Position numbers and translations under genes: made by a program. A stretch of 64,000 bases of DNA from Pedobacter sp. MC2016-14 (lineage in GTDB: Bacteria; Bacteroidota; Bacteroidia; Sphingobacteriales; Sphingobacteriaceae). Shown here piece after piece: positions 38,990 to 49,396 of this stretch; positions within the stretch are counted from its first letter, which is position 1, and every line of letters starts with the position of its first letter. The notes under the pieces are model-generated. The model was not told the DNA's origin. It saw only the letters and a list, made by a program, of their open reading frames with translations, and searched no databases. Location: positions 2,294,001 to 2,358,000 of the forward strand of contig NZ_JAJMPA010000001.1 of assembly GCF_020991475.1 (NCBI RefSeq). Reading direction: 5' to 3'.

Positions 38990-41677
38990 ATGTACAAAGG
39001 ATGTACCCAAAAGAAAAAAAGCGTAACAATAATACTGTTGGCTTTCGTTTTTTTACTCACACAATTTAATGCCATGGCACAGCAACCCTTGCTGGAAAAG
39101 CCAGTAACCGTACAGTTCAGCAATATCAGTCTTAGCGATGCCCTGATGGCCATCGGAGATCAGGCAGGCGTAAAGTTTTCTTACAGCAGCACGCAGTTAA
39201 ATGTTCAGCGTAAAGTAAGTGGAAATTACATTAAACGGTCTTTAAAAGATATTTTATCTAATTTACTTGGTAAAGATTTGAAAGGACTTAGCGTGAATGG
39301 CACGCAGGTTACCATTCAAACAGGTCAGGGTAGGGCAACTATTAAAGGTAGGGTAACCACGCGTGATGGTAAACCGGCAGAGTTTGTGACTGTAGGCATT
39401 AAAGGTGTAAAAATGGCCCAGGTTGATGCCAAAGGTTTCTACACGCTGAAAGATCTGGACGAAGGTACCTACACTTTGGTGGCTAGTTTCATTGGCTTAG
39501 TTCCACAACAGAAATATGTTACCGTTTCTTCTGGTGCCACAGTATTCCTTGATTTTAGCTTGTCCGAAAATAATGAGCAATTACAGGAAGTGGTGATTAA
39601 CGGAGGTGTAACCAATAAATACTCTGTAAAGAAAACCACTACCTCGGCAAAAATGCCGCTAGGTAACCTGGAGAATCCTCAGGTATACACCACTATTCCA
39701 AAAGTTTTACTTGCAGAGCAAATGGTTACTGAATTTAGTATGGCCCTTAAAAATAGTCCTGGTGTATATAAAATACAAGGTACCCGAGGAATTAACAGTG
39801 ATGGTGCGGCTTCTTATGTTTTACGTGGGTTTAGAACTGAAGCTTCCTTAATGGACGGTGTTCCGGCACAAACCAATGGTGAAATTGACCCGGCTAATAT
39901 AGAAAGGGTTGAATTAATTAAAGGTCCATCAGGGACTTTATTTGGTGGTGCAGTAATTTCATTTGGTGGATTGATTAATATTGTCACTAAAAAGCCTTTA
40001 GATACCCTAGGGGGAGAAGTTGGTTACACTACAGGTAGTTACGGGTTGAACCGTTTAAGTGCGGATGTTTACGGTCCGGTAAATGCAGATAAAAAGTTAT
40101 TAATTAGGATGAATGCCGCTTACCAGAATCAGGATGCTTTTCAGGATGCTGGTTTTCGTAAATCGGTTTTCTTTGCTCCGGCTATCGAATATCGTGCTAC
40201 AGACAGGCTTACCTTTGGCTTAAATGCCAGCTTCTATAAATTGGAAGGTACAAGTCCTTCAAGTATATTTTTAAATCGTGTGCGGGGCTATATAGCTACT
40301 ACTCCTCAGGAATTAAACTTTGACTGGAAAAGATCTTATACCAGCAATGACCTGGTGATGAAGAATCCGACCGTAAATATTAGAGGGCAAATTACCTATA
40401 AGCTTTCAGATCAATGGACTTCACAGACCATTTACTCCAGTAATACACGAAAATCTGATGGCTTTTATCAGTATGAGTTTGTTCGTGGTGCCACATCCGA
40501 CGAAATGTTAGAACGTAATATTTCTCTTCAAAACTCTGTAAATACTTCTACAGATTTTCAGCAAAACTTTATTGGTGATTTTAAGGTCTTAGGTTTACGC
40601 AACAGAATGGTGATAGGTTTAGATTATTTGAATCAAACCGTTAATAATGACAATTCACCTTATATCGTATTTGATAATGTGAGTGGATTAAATCCTGCTG
40701 ATCCTAATTATGTTAAAATTTCCCGTTCAGCTGTAGAGGCAAAACTGGCTACAAGTACCTTGGCACCTTCAAAGAACAATACTAAAATTAACATTTATAG
40801 TGCATATGCTTCGAATGTCTTGAGTGTAACCGACCAATTTATGGTGATGCTAAGCCTGAGGGTTGACCGTTTCCAGAGTAGAGGTACACGTAATCAAGCC
40901 ACTAATGATTTTGTGTTAAATAGCAAGTACATGCAAACTGCTGTCTCTCCAAAACTAGGACTTGTTTATCAGGTAATAAAAGACAAAATTTCTGTTTTCG
41001 GTAACTATATGAATGGATTTATGAACGTGGCTCCAGTTGCTCAACCTTCAAATGACATTTCTGGTGTATTTAGACCACAGCAAGCCAATCAATTTGAGGG
41101 GGGTGCCAAGATGGACTTATTTGCAGGTAAATTGAGTTTTACCGCTAGTTACTACGATATTAAGGTGAAAAATATGGTTTATTTGGAGCCATATAACCAA
41201 ACCGCTCAAAATGTTTCCGTTCAAAAAGGGACGCAAAGAAGTAAAGGCGTAGAATTTGAACTGATCACAAATCCTATTGAAGGTTTGAATGTTATAACCG
41301 GTTACAGTTATAACGATAGTAAGCTTACTGATGCTGCAGTTGCCTTAAACGGCAGAAGACCGGCTTCGGCAGGACCATCTAACTTATTTAATTCCTGGGT
41401 GAGTTACGCCATGCCAAAAGGAAAGCTGAAGGGCTTAGGTTTGGGATTTGGCACACATTATATTGGTGATCATTTAACAGGAAATTCCCTTACAACTGGC
41501 ATATTTACACTCCCATCTTATGTTCTGCTTACTAGCACGGCGTTTTATGAAACCAAACGTTACAGGCTGGGGGTAAAAGTCGAGAATCTTACTGATGAAT
41601 TATATTTTGCAGGTCAGGGTGTTTTAACTGCACAAATGCCAAGAACGGTTGCAGCGAATCTAACCCTGCGCTTTTAA
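38990..41677 (+). CDS. TonB-dependent siderophore-type receptor with STN domain
   Basis: Outer-membrane transporter of 895 residues. After a signal peptide ending near AMAQQ comes an STN signalling domain (ISLSDALMAIGDQAGVKFSY, KRSLKDILSNLLGKDLKGLS). Next is a carboxypeptidase-like beta-sandwich (IKGRVTTRDGKPAEFVTVGI), the plug (SDGAASYVLRGFRTEASLMD, IERVELIKGPSGTLFGG) and a C-terminal 22-strand-type barrel ending TVAANLTLRF. The STN domain plus the upstream FecI/FecR pair indicates surface signalling. Ferric siderophore uptake is the family expectation, but the ligand is not determined by sequence. An upstream in-frame TTG at 38948 is rejected in favour of ATG 38990. A strong terminator follows. 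Confidence 0.92.
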   Translation: MYKGCTQKKKSVTIILLAFVFLLTQFNAMAQQPLLEKPVTVQFSNISLSDALMAIGDQAGVKFSYSSTQLNVQRKVSGNYIKRSLKDILSNLLGKDLKGLSVNGTQVTIQTGQGRATIKGRVTTRDGKPAEFVTVGIKGVKMAQVDAKGFYTLKDLDEGTYTLVASFIGLVPQQKYVTVSSGATVFLDFSLSENNEQLQEVVINGGVTNKYSVKKTTTSAKMPLGNLENPQVYTTIPKVLLAEQMVTEFSMALKNSPGVYKIQGTRGINSDGAASYVLRGFRTEASLMDGVPAQTNGEIDPANIERVELIKGPSGTLFGGAVISFGGLINIVTKKPLDTLGGEVGYTTGSYGLNRLSADVYGPVNADKKLLIRMNAAYQNQDAFQDAGFRKSVFFAPAIEYRATDRLTFGLNASFYKLEGTSPSSIFLNRVRGYIATTPQELNFDWKRSYTSNDLVMKNPTVNIRGQITYKLSDQWTSQTIYSSNTRKSDGFYQYEFVRGATSDEMLERNISLQNSVNTSTDFQQNFIGDFKVLGLRNRMVIGLDYLNQTVNNDNSPYIVFDNVSGLNPADPNYVKISRSAVEAKLATSTLAPSKNNTKINIYSAYASNVLSVTDQFMVMLSLRVDRFQSRGTRNQATNDFVLNSKYMQTAVSPKLGLVYQVIKDKISVFGNYMNGFMNVAPVAQPSNDISGVFRPQQANQFEGGAKMDLFAGKLSFTASYYDIKVKNMVYLEPYNQTAQNVSVQKGTQRSKGVEFELITNPIEGLNVITGYSYNDSKLTDAAVALNGRRPASAGPSNLFNSWVSYAMPKGKLKGLGLGFGTHYIGDHLTGNSLTTGIFTLPSYVLLTSTAFYETKRYRLGVKVENLTDELYFAGQGVLTAQMPRTVAANLTLRF

Positions 41678-41704
41678 ATCTATTAAACTTATGTCGCTCT
41701 TTTG

Positions 41705-41741
41705 CCACAATCACGGATATGATCCGGATTGTGGTTTTTTT
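41705..41741 (+). terminator. Terminator after the siderophore receptor
   Basis: CCACAATC/GATTGTGG plus inner CGGAT/ATCCG around loop ATG (one bulged A), followed by seven Ts. Confidence 0.92.
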
Positions 41742-41786
41742 ATGTTTAAACCTTATCTTGCAGAGATTTATATTCATGCTGTAACA

Positions 41787-42566
41787 ATGGAACAACAATA
41801 TGGTATTTGCAGGGTTTCAGTAGCCCATTTAAGAACGGAACCAAGTGATCGTGCCGAATTGAGCTCTCAATTGCTTTTTGGAGAACACGTAGAAATCCTT
41901 GAGAAAACGGAACGCTGGTGGTTGGTGCGTACTGCTTACGATGGTTATGAAGCCTGGATGGACTTTAGGCAGCTCACTGAAATTACCCTGGCGCAGTATA
42001 TTGCCAATCATGACTGTGAAGACATGGTTCCATTGGCGGTAAGCAATACGCTTATTGATGCTGAAGGTACTGCTTACTATCTATCGCCGGGTAGTTACTT
42101 GCCCAATTATGAAGATGGCTTTTGCCGGTTAAACGAACAAAAGTACGAAGTGCTGTTTACGCCGCATCGTGCAGATATCACCCTTGCAGGTCTTTTACCC
42201 GCTGCTATGTTTTTTTTAAATGTACCTTATTTATGGGGCGGACGTATGCTCTTTGGAATAGATTGCTCTGGCTTTGTACAAATTGTATTTAAGTTAAACG
42301 GCATCCGGCTTAAACGCGATGCTTCACAGCAAGCAGAAGAAGGAGAACTGGTGAGCTTTCTTCCCGAAGTACTGTTGGGTGACCTGGCGTTTTTTGACAA
42401 TGAAGATGGTAAAATTACCCATGTTGGCATGATGATCAATCCGCAGGAAATTATCCATGCTTCGGGTAAAGTGAGGATAGACCCTATTGATGGACAGGGT
42501 ATTTACAATGCTGAATTGGGTAAGTATACCCATAAACTCAGAATTATTAAAAGATATACCACATAG
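41787..42566 (+). CDS. NlpC/P60 (C40) peptidase with SH3-like domain
   Basis: Cell-wall peptidase-type protein of 259 residues. The N-terminal half looks like bacterial SH3 domains (RVSVAHLRTEPSDRAELSSQ, WWLVRTAYDGYEAWMDFRQL). The C-terminal half is an NlpC/P60 domain with the nucleophile cysteine in FGIDCSGFVQIVFKLNG, the histidine in THVGMMI and the third residue in IIHASGKV. It resembles YkfC-type enzymes cleaving gamma-D-glutamyl bonds in murein peptides. No signal peptide is seen from ATG 41787, so it may act in the cytoplasm on recycled peptides. An earlier ATG at 41691 would begin before the upstream terminator and is rejected. Confidence 0.9.
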   Translation: MEQQYGICRVSVAHLRTEPSDRAELSSQLLFGEHVEILEKTERWWLVRTAYDGYEAWMDFRQLTEITLAQYIANHDCEDMVPLAVSNTLIDAEGTAYYLSPGSYLPNYEDGFCRLNEQKYEVLFTPHRADITLAGLLPAAMFFLNVPYLWGGRMLFGIDCSGFVQIVFKLNGIRLKRDASQQAEEGELVSFLPEVLLGDLAFFDNEDGKITHVGMMINPQEIIHASGKVRIDPIDGQGIYNAELGKYTHKLRIIKRYTT

Positions 42567-42615
42567 CCTTATGGAATAGCTTGTTGTTCTGCATCTATAG
42601 GCAAATCAAATTTGT

Positions 42616-45600
42616 ATGAAACATTTTTTATCTGCTCTAAGTATCCTGATTATAGCGCTTTTGCTATGTAATCCTGCGTTCGGACAAAAAAAGCTAACAA
42701 CTGGCCGAACATCAAGTTACCATACTTACATTTACAAATTAACCGATCAAGAGGCTTTTAAGCTTGCGTCAAAAACAAATGCTGTAATTGCAGACAGCTA
42801 TATGCACACGCTGGTAGACTCTTTTTATACAGATCGTGTAAAATCTTACAGCAGGGTTTTACCGCTGGGAACCTACATCTATGTAAATGCGGTGAAAGAT
42901 AGGTTGGCCTATGCTCTTCATCCGGTCAATAATGTAAACGTTCGTTTTATTAACGACAACAAGAACTTTCAGCTGATTGTTACCGACCTTAAAGGTAACG
43001 AACTACCGGATGCAATGGTAGCTGTAGGAAAGGGTAAAAAACTCAAGTACAATTCAAAGACGCGGCTTTATGCAGGTGGCTATTCTGATAAAAATAAGGC
43101 AATTGTGGTTCGCTATCAGGGGCATCAAAACTATTTCAGCTTTCAGCAGGAAAAAAATATTCCTTACGTAGGTAATAATCGCTCAAATTATGGGTATTCG
43201 CGCAAGAAAGCCTCTTTTTTTAAAAGGATTTTTGCGCCGAAACCGAAATCTCCTAAAGTAAAAAAAGCTAATTATTCTGGTTATATGGTTTTTAATAAGC
43301 CTATGTATAAACCGCTGGATACTGTAAAATTAAAGGCATATTTGCTTACCGGAAAAGGAAAGGCCTTAAAGGACAAGGAGTTTAGGGTAGAAATTGTTGA
43401 ATATAATGAAGATGGTAAAGTTATAGGCTTTGTTAAGCCGTACCGGGATGGAGGTTATACTTTAGATTTTGTGCTGGCAGATAGCCTGGACCTTGATTTA
43501 GATGCGAACTATCAAGTCATTTTTAAAGAGAAATCTAAAGATGAATGGAAAGAAGTGATTAGGGGGAGTTTTAGGTATGAAGAATATGAACTGAAATCAA
43601 TCAATTTTTCTGTTAGAACAGAGAAAACGGAATACCACCCGGGCGACCCCCTGGTTGCTTATATGAAAGCGGTAGACGAGAATATGCTGGCTGTACCAGA
43701 TGGGAGGGTAGATGTGGTTTTAACAACCAGTAATGTAACGAACTATTACGATCAGCAAGGTTTTGTTAGCGATACACTATGGAAAAAAACGATTACGCTA
43801 GACCCGACGGGTGAAACTAAACTAGTTGTGCCTGACAGCATTTTCCCAAAGGCAGACATCGCTTTTATGATGTTCTTTAACTTTTTAAACAGCAATAATG
43901 AAAGTAAGAGAGACAGTAAATACCTGTATTATAAAATGCAGGCAAAGGAAGTTAAGGCCGTATTAAAGGCTGATAGCATTTACCTTGATTATTTTGTACT
44001 GGGGAAATCTGCACCTCAAAAAGCAAGGTTGCATGCAGTGTATCCATCAGGACTGGAAGCAGCAGAAAGCAACTTGCAACTTCCTGCTGCTATCCCCTTG
44101 AATGCTAAAGCCATTAGGTACGATATCACTATAGCAGATGGCTTTAAAACAGCTGTATTGCAGGCGGCGCTTCCTGCTGATGTGCTTGTGCATGCCGATC
44201 AGGGCAAGGACTCTTTGCAGGTAAGTATTGATAATCCTCATAAAATTCCATTTTGGTATACTGTTTTTTCTGGCAATAAGGCTATTTTTAAAGGTTATAC
44301 CAGCAGCCTGGATACGGTATGGAGACATACGGGTACCAAAGCCGCCCAGGTACTTGTCAATTATGTCTGGGCTGGTGCAGAGCGTACAGCATCAGCTTAT
44401 GCCGTGTATGCAGCGAATGCATTAACCGTAAAACTGACCGCCCCCGAAATTGTATATCCCGGACAAACCGTAAACATGCAGATTAAGGTAACGGATGCCA
44501 GTAACAAGCCTGCTGCCGCTACTGACGTAAGCGCCTTTGCCTACACCTCAAAATTTACCAATCAGCCTGAAGTCAATTTGCCAGATTTTAGCAAAAAGTT
44601 TTCAGTCCGCAAATTATCAGGGAACTTCAAGTCTAATACGCTTACCTCAACAGGGGAAATGAAGCTAAAATGGGAACGCTGGGCCAGGGAACTCGGCTTA
44701 GATACACTGGAATATTACCGGTTTACGCAAACCAAAGATTTATTCGCCATACAGGAGGACCGGGTGCAGGATAAGCCCGGAGCAATAAAGCATGAAATGC
44801 GAAATGGAACGATGATGTACAAGTACGATAGGGATAGCACAATGGTAGTTCCTTTTGTGGTCAAAGAAGGCGTAATTTTGCCCGTTCATATTGTTTATAT
44901 TGACGGTGTGCCGGTATATTTTAGCCAGGCAGAGCAATTGAAACGCTATGCTTTTAAAATAGAACGTGGAAAACACAATATCGAATTGCGCACTACAGAT
45001 TATCTGGTACGGTTGGATAACTATTTCTTTGATGATAATGTAAAGACCATACTGAGTATTGCTGCTGATGTGCTGAATACAAAAGCAAGGGTAAGCAAAG
45101 TAAGCCCGGTACTTAGCAGAGAAGAATCAGAACTGCTGAGCAAATACATGATTAAAATTGAGGATAATTTTAAGTCAGCCAAAACGATTGTTGAGGCAGA
45201 TACTGTCCCTCACCTCTTAAACCCTCCGCCAACTGTTTCGCGGCAGCAACCATTAGTGGTAGGCCCTTTTGCAGAAAATTATTTGAAGTTTAACTCTGAA
45301 ACACTGAGCATGAATTTTATCAAGGAACCGGGATATGTATATACTTTCCTGCCTGGGTTATTAAAACAGAAATCTCATGTAAGTGCTTACGGTTTTAATC
45401 GAGACCTGGCCCAAATTTACAACGCCGGTGCAATTGACTACAAGCAAAGCCCTTTAAAAAAAGGTGAGATCGATAGCATCTGGAATGACTACCTGGACTT
45501 AAGGAGTTACAGCACGGTGCTTAGTCATAATTTATATTCATACAGTTCCAATTGGGGAAAGCTAGCCATGAAGCTGGATACCAACATCAGTAAAAAGATG

Positions 45601-48507
45601 CCTTTTGTTAAAAATGTGATCATCTTTAAAGAAACCGAGCCTGATTTTTTGAAGATCCACCCAGGTAATACGGTTCAGTTTTACTCCCTTGCACCGGGTA
45701 AGTACAGGTTCATGTATTTATTTAAAGACAACCGTTATTTCATTTCAAAGGCAATGGACATTAAAGATAGGGGGACTAATTATTTTGACTGGAAAGATGT
45801 ACAAATTAAGCCTGCTGATAGTCTTAGTATTGGAATTGATCATCAAATTAAATCCATCAAAATTGATAGGGGCGTGCCTGATCCATACGATGCATCGGTG
45901 AGGATTAATGAAAAATTAAATGATCTGAATGTTAACCTTTCTAAATTCAGCAAAAAGGTAACAGGCAGGGTTATCGACGCTACTGATAAAACTGCTTTGC
46001 CGGGGGTTAGTGTAAAAATAAAAGGCATTAGCTATGGCGTAAGCACAGATCTTAACGGACGTTTCACGATAAAGGTGCCTGAAAAGGGCAAGCTGGTTTT
46101 TTCGTACATCGGTTATTTGCCTAAAGAAATTGAGATCAATGAAGGGAATGAGGGTGATGTTTATTTGGTACAGAATAAAAATCAGTTGGATGAAGTTGTA
46201 GTAATAGGGTATGGTTCGGTGAAAAAAACCAGTATGACAGGTGCTGTTAGCGAAGTAAGCACGATGCTGGCAGGTAGAGTGGCAGGTATTCAGGCCAAAG
46301 CTAAAAAAGAAGCCAATTATAGCTTTATGGTCAGGGGTAGCGGTACACTTTCTCCTGAGCAAAAGCCATTGTATATTGTAGATGGATTGATCTTTTCGGG
46401 AGATCTTAATTCCTTAAGTCCGGATATGATTGTTTCTATAGATATTTTAAAAGATGCTGCCGCCACATCTATTTATGGTGCAAGAGGCGCAAATGGAGTC
46501 ATCATTATAAAGTCCAAATCAGGAAATTTGGCCGCTAATCCTGCTGGGGAGCTCGTTCCGCAGGAAGATACCATGCGTACTAATTTTTCTGACTATGCTT
46601 TTTGGCAACCAAAACTATTTACAGATGCTAATGGTGTTGCTGCTTTTACGGTTAAGTTTCCAGACGACATTACCAATTGGAGCACTAAACTGATTGCCAT
46701 GAACGGAAAAAAACAGAGTGGTACAGCAGTAACCGGCATCAAATCTTTTAAAATGCTAAGTGCAAATTTTGTTTCTCCGCAGTTTGCTATTGTAGGTGAT
46801 AGCATTAAGGTTATCGGGAAGCTGATGAATTACAGCAATGCTGAAGAAACTGTGCTGCGTAAATTTAGTTACAACGATTTAGAGTTGCGCAACAACAAGA
46901 TTAGTTATAAGAATGCCCACATAGATACAATTGCGATTGTGGCTAAGGGAAATGAGGCTGCAGTTAAGGATAGCCTGAAGTTTGAATATACCATGAAACA
47001 GGACAATGGGTATTTTGATGGTGAAATCCGTAAAATACCGGTATTTGAAGCGGGGGTGTTGGAGACAAAAGGGGTATTTAATGCTTTAACCCGCGATACC
47101 ACAATAAACTATGCTTTTGATGCTTCCTTAGGGAAAGTGACCTTAAGGGCAGAGGCTTCTGTTTTCCCTACGTTGCTGGATGAAATGGAGAAACTACGCA
47201 AGTATGAATACTTATGTAACGAGCAAATGGCTTCTAAATTGAAAGCCCTGTTGTTGGAAAAGAAAGTTAGGTTGTACCTGAGCGAAGAATTTAAGGAAGA
47301 AAAAAACATTAAGGAGCTGATTAAAAAGCTGCAGAATACCAAAAAAACTGAGGGCACCTGGGGATGGTGGCAAAATAGTCAGGAAGAGCTTTGGATTTCC
47401 CTGCATGTTACAGAAGCCTTGTTAATGGCAGAGCAGCAAGGTTATGCGGTAAAGTTGGATAAAACCAGGACATACAATTATCTGGTTGATAAACTGGCTG
47501 GAAGAAAGGATTATGATCAGGTATTTGCGGTAAGGCTGCTTCATTTACTGAGTGATAAATATTATTTGAAAGATTGGGTCATTGCAATAGAAAAGCAAAA
47601 AATTGCGGATGCAGCGAAATACAAATATGAACTTTCTGTGTATGACAGGCTTCAAATTATGGAGCTGAGGCAAAAGGCAGGTTTGCCGGTTGATTTTAAC
47701 TGGCTTTTACAAGTTAAGAAACAAACCATGTTTGGTAACAGTTATTGGGGGAATGCCAACTGGACATTCTGGGACAACAGCGTTCAAAACACACTGATGG
47801 CCTACCGGATTTTGAAAAAAGCAGGCAATTATAAAAATGAACTGGAAAAAATTCATCGTTACTTTCTGGAGCAAAGAAAAGATGGGCAATGGCGCAATAC
47901 CTATGAATCTTCTTTAATCCTGGAAACCATTCTGCCAGATATGATGGTGCCGGGTAAAAAAGCGGAGCCTGCCGCTATAGTGTTAAACAAAACAGAAACT
48001 ATCAATAAATTTCCTTTTGACAGGGTAGTGGGCCCTCAGGCCCTCAGCTTGCAAAAGAAAGGTGATGCTCCGGTTTATTTTACCGCTTACCAGCAATTCA
48101 ACAACCCTAAACCTTTAAAGGTGGATGGTGATTTTAAAGTTACGTCAAGGTTTGTGGTGAAAGATAAAGTTGTGTCTTCGCTCAAAGCAGGTGTGCTTAG
48201 TTCATTGGAAGTGAGGGTAAATGTTCGTGCTGATGCAGATTATGTAATGATTGAGATCCCGATCCCTGCGGGCTGCTCTTATGAAAATAAGCAGCAAAAT
48301 TATTGGGGACCTGAAACGCATCGTGAATATTTTAAAAACAAGGTAGCTGTTTTCTGTACTAAACTTAAGCAGGGTACGTATTATTTTAACGTAGAGTTGA
48401 TGCCAAGGTATTCTGGGAATTACATCCTGAATCCTGCCAAGGCAGAAATGATGTATTATCCTGTGTTTTATGGAAGAGAGGGCATGAAGCGGGTTGCGGT
48501 TAACTAA
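42616..48507 (+). CDS. Alpha-2-macroglobulin-type protein with embedded carboxypeptidase-like and TonB-plug domains
   Basis: Exported 1963-residue protein with signal peptide MKHFLSALSILIIALLLCNPAFG. Residues about 220-1090 read as macroglobulin beta domains (GYMVFNKPMYKPLDTVKLKA, FSVRTEKTEYHPGDPLVAYM). At about 1110-1195 is a carboxypeptidase-regulatory-like domain (VTGRVIDATDKTALPGVSVK), then at about 1195-1300 a SusC-type plug (VVVIGYGSVKKTSMTGA, DILKDAAATSIYGARGANG) with no beta-barrel. Macroglobulin sequence resumes (FWQPKLFTDANGVAAFTVKF, NWSTKLIAMN), followed by a CNEQ thioester-like motif at residue 1534 and an alpha-helical complement-like domain. Macroglobulins trap proteases; the plug suggests outer-membrane or protein-protein docking. 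The final 8 nt overlap the convergent WD40 gene. Confidence 0.8.
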   Translation: MKHFLSALSILIIALLLCNPAFGQKKLTTGRTSSYHTYIYKLTDQEAFKLASKTNAVIADSYMHTLVDSFYTDRVKSYSRVLPLGTYIYVNAVKDRLAYALHPVNNVNVRFINDNKNFQLIVTDLKGNELPDAMVAVGKGKKLKYNSKTRLYAGGYSDKNKAIVVRYQGHQNYFSFQQEKNIPYVGNNRSNYGYSRKKASFFKRIFAPKPKSPKVKKANYSGYMVFNKPMYKPLDTVKLKAYLLTGKGKALKDKEFRVEIVEYNEDGKVIGFVKPYRDGGYTLDFVLADSLDLDLDANYQVIFKEKSKDEWKEVIRGSFRYEEYELKSINFSVRTEKTEYHPGDPLVAYMKAVDENMLAVPDGRVDVVLTTSNVTNYYDQQGFVSDTLWKKTITLDPTGETKLVVPDSIFPKADIAFMMFFNFLNSNNESKRDSKYLYYKMQAKEVKAVLKADSIYLDYFVLGKSAPQKARLHAVYPSGLEAAESNLQLPAAIPLNAKAIRYDITIADGFKTAVLQAALPADVLVHADQGKDSLQVSIDNPHKIPFWYTVFSGNKAIFKGYTSSLDTVWRHTGTKAAQVLVNYVWAGAERTASAYAVYAANALTVKLTAPEIVYPGQTVNMQIKVTDASNKPAAATDVSAFAYTSKFTNQPEVNLPDFSKKFSVRKLSGNFKSNTLTSTGEMKLKWERWARELGLDTLEYYRFTQTKDLFAIQEDRVQDKPGAIKHEMRNGTMMYKYDRDSTMVVPFVVKEGVILPVHIVYIDGVPVYFSQAEQLKRYAFKIERGKHNIELRTTDYLVRLDNYFFDDNVKTILSIAADVLNTKARVSKVSPVLSREESELLSKYMIKIEDNFKSAKTIVEADTVPHLLNPPPTVSRQQPLVVGPFAENYLKFNSETLSMNFIKEPGYVYTFLPGLLKQKSHVSAYGFNRDLAQIYNAGAIDYKQSPLKKGEIDSIWNDYLDLRSYSTVLSHNLYSYSSNWGKLAMKLDTNISKKMPFVKNVIIFKETEPDFLKIHPGNTVQFYSLAPGKYRFMYLFKDNRYFISKAMDIKDRGTNYFDWKDVQIKPADSLSIGIDHQIKSIKIDRGVPDPYDASVRINEKLNDLNVNLSKFSKKVTGRVIDATDKTALPGVSVKIKGISYGVSTDLNGRFTIKVPEKGKLVFSYIGYLPKEIEINEGNEGDVYLVQNKNQLDEVVVIGYGSVKKTSMTGAVSEVSTMLAGRVAGIQAKAKKEANYSFMVRGSGTLSPEQKPLYIVDGLIFSGDLNSLSPDMIVSIDILKDAAATSIYGARGANGVIIIKSKSGNLAANPAGELVPQEDTMRTNFSDYAFWQPKLFTDANGVAAFTVKFPDDITNWSTKLIAMNGKKQSGTAVTGIKSFKMLSANFVSPQFAIVGDSIKVIGKLMNYSNAEETVLRKFSYNDLELRNNKISYKNAHIDTIAIVAKGNEAAVKDSLKFEYTMKQDNGYFDGEIRKIPVFEAGVLETKGVFNALTRDTTINYAFDASLGKVTLRAEASVFPTLLDEMEKLRKYEYLCNEQMASKLKALLLEKKVRLYLSEEFKEEKNIKELIKKLQNTKKTEGTWGWWQNSQEELWISLHVTEALLMAEQQGYAVKLDKTRTYNYLVDKLAGRKDYDQVFAVRLLHLLSDKYYLKDWVIAIEKQKIADAAKYKYELSVYDRLQIMELRQKAGLPVDFNWLLQVKKQTMFGNSYWGNANWTFWDNSVQNTLMAYRILKKAGNYKNELEKIHRYFLEQRKDGQWRNTYESSLILETILPDMMVPGKKAEPAAIVLNKTETINKFPFDRVVGPQALSLQKKGDAPVYFTAYQQFNNPKPLKVDGDFKVTSRFVVKDKVVSSLKAGVLSSLEVRVNVRADADYVMIEIPIPAGCSYENKQQNYWGPETHREYFKNKVAVFCTKLKQGTYYFNVELMPRYSGNYILNPAKAEMMYYPVFYGREGMKRVAVN

Positions 48508-49396
48508 AATCCCATACCATCACCTGGCGGTCATCACCTGTAGAAATCAGATGTTTGCCGTCAGGTGTCCAAAGCAGTTTGTTTACGGAATGAAGGTGTC
48601 CTTCTGTGTTTTTTTCAAGGCTTAAGATCTTGTACAGCTTAAATTCTTTACTGTCCCAGATCTTAATGCTTTTATCCTGGCTGCAGGTGGCAAAAAGGGG
48701 CAGTGTGGGATGGAAAACGATGCTGTAGACACTAAACATATGTGCCGGGATATTTTGCTGCAGGCTATAGTCTGGCAGGTTCCATACTTTTAACTGCGCA
48801 TCCCTGCTTCCTGAAAGAAGCTGATGGCCTTCTGGAGAATATTGTAATGCTGTAATGGGAAATGTATGCCCGGATAATTCACGAACAAGGCTGTAATCTG
48901 CCGACTGGTAAATTCTCACTACGCCATCTTTGCTGCCAATGGCAATTTCTTTTTCATCTTTGCTCAGTGCAAGCGTTCTCACCGTGTTATTGATCACGGG
49001 GAAGTGGTACAGCAGGGTATAATCTGCAAGCGACCAAACCGCCACAATTCCATCCTCGCCTGTGCTGATGAGTTCATTTTTTGAGGGGATGGTTCTGATG
49101 TCAAAAACGGCTTTTTCATGGAAATGCAGAGAAGCAACTGTTTGCTGCAGGTTCAGGTCAAACACCAGGATGAGGCCATTTTTTTGTGCTACAAACAGCA
49201 GGTTGTTGTACCTGTGCAAAGCATAAACAGAAGTTTGCACAGGTAGAATTACTTTTACAAAGGCCATCGTATCCAATGACCATTCTACCACACCCTTATC
49301 GTTGCCCGCTGTATAGATTACGCCAGGTTTTGTACCGTTTGCAATGGTATAAATGGGATTTTGGTGTCCTTTAAGGGTATGCAGGTGCTTTAACAT
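48500..49396 (-). CDS. WD40 repeat protein at the end of the his operon
   Basis: Cytoplasmic beta-propeller of 298 residues built of about seven WD40-like repeats; clear ones are LKGHQNPIYTIANG, LSGHTFPITALQYSPEGHQL followed by SGSRDAQLKVWNLPD, HMFSVYSIVFHPTLPLFATC with SQDKSIKIWDSKEF, and the last STGDDRQVMVWDF. No enzymatic domain is fused. Its ATG lies directly after the hisIE stop with no gap, so it is translated from the histidine operon mRNA. Any role in histidine synthesis is inference; it may simply be carried along as a scaffold protein gene. Confidence 0.88.
   Translation of the reverse strand: MLKHLHTLKGHQNPIYTIANGTKPGVIYTAGNDKGVVEWSLDTMAFVKVILPVQTSVYALHRYNNLLFVAQKNGLILVFDLNLQQTVASLHFHEKAVFDIRTIPSKNELISTGEDGIVAVWSLADYTLLYHFPVINNTVRTLALSKDEKEIAIGSKDGVVRIYQSADYSLVRELSGHTFPITALQYSPEGHQLLSGSRDAQLKVWNLPDYSLQQNIPAHMFSVYSIVFHPTLPLFATCSQDKSIKIWDSKEFKLYKILSLEKNTEGHLHSVNKLLWTPDGKHLISTGDDRQVMVWDFS

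Noticed and set aside
41691..41786. Longer start for the NlpC/P60 gene
   Set aside because: The segment contains the complete terminator of the preceding receptor gene.
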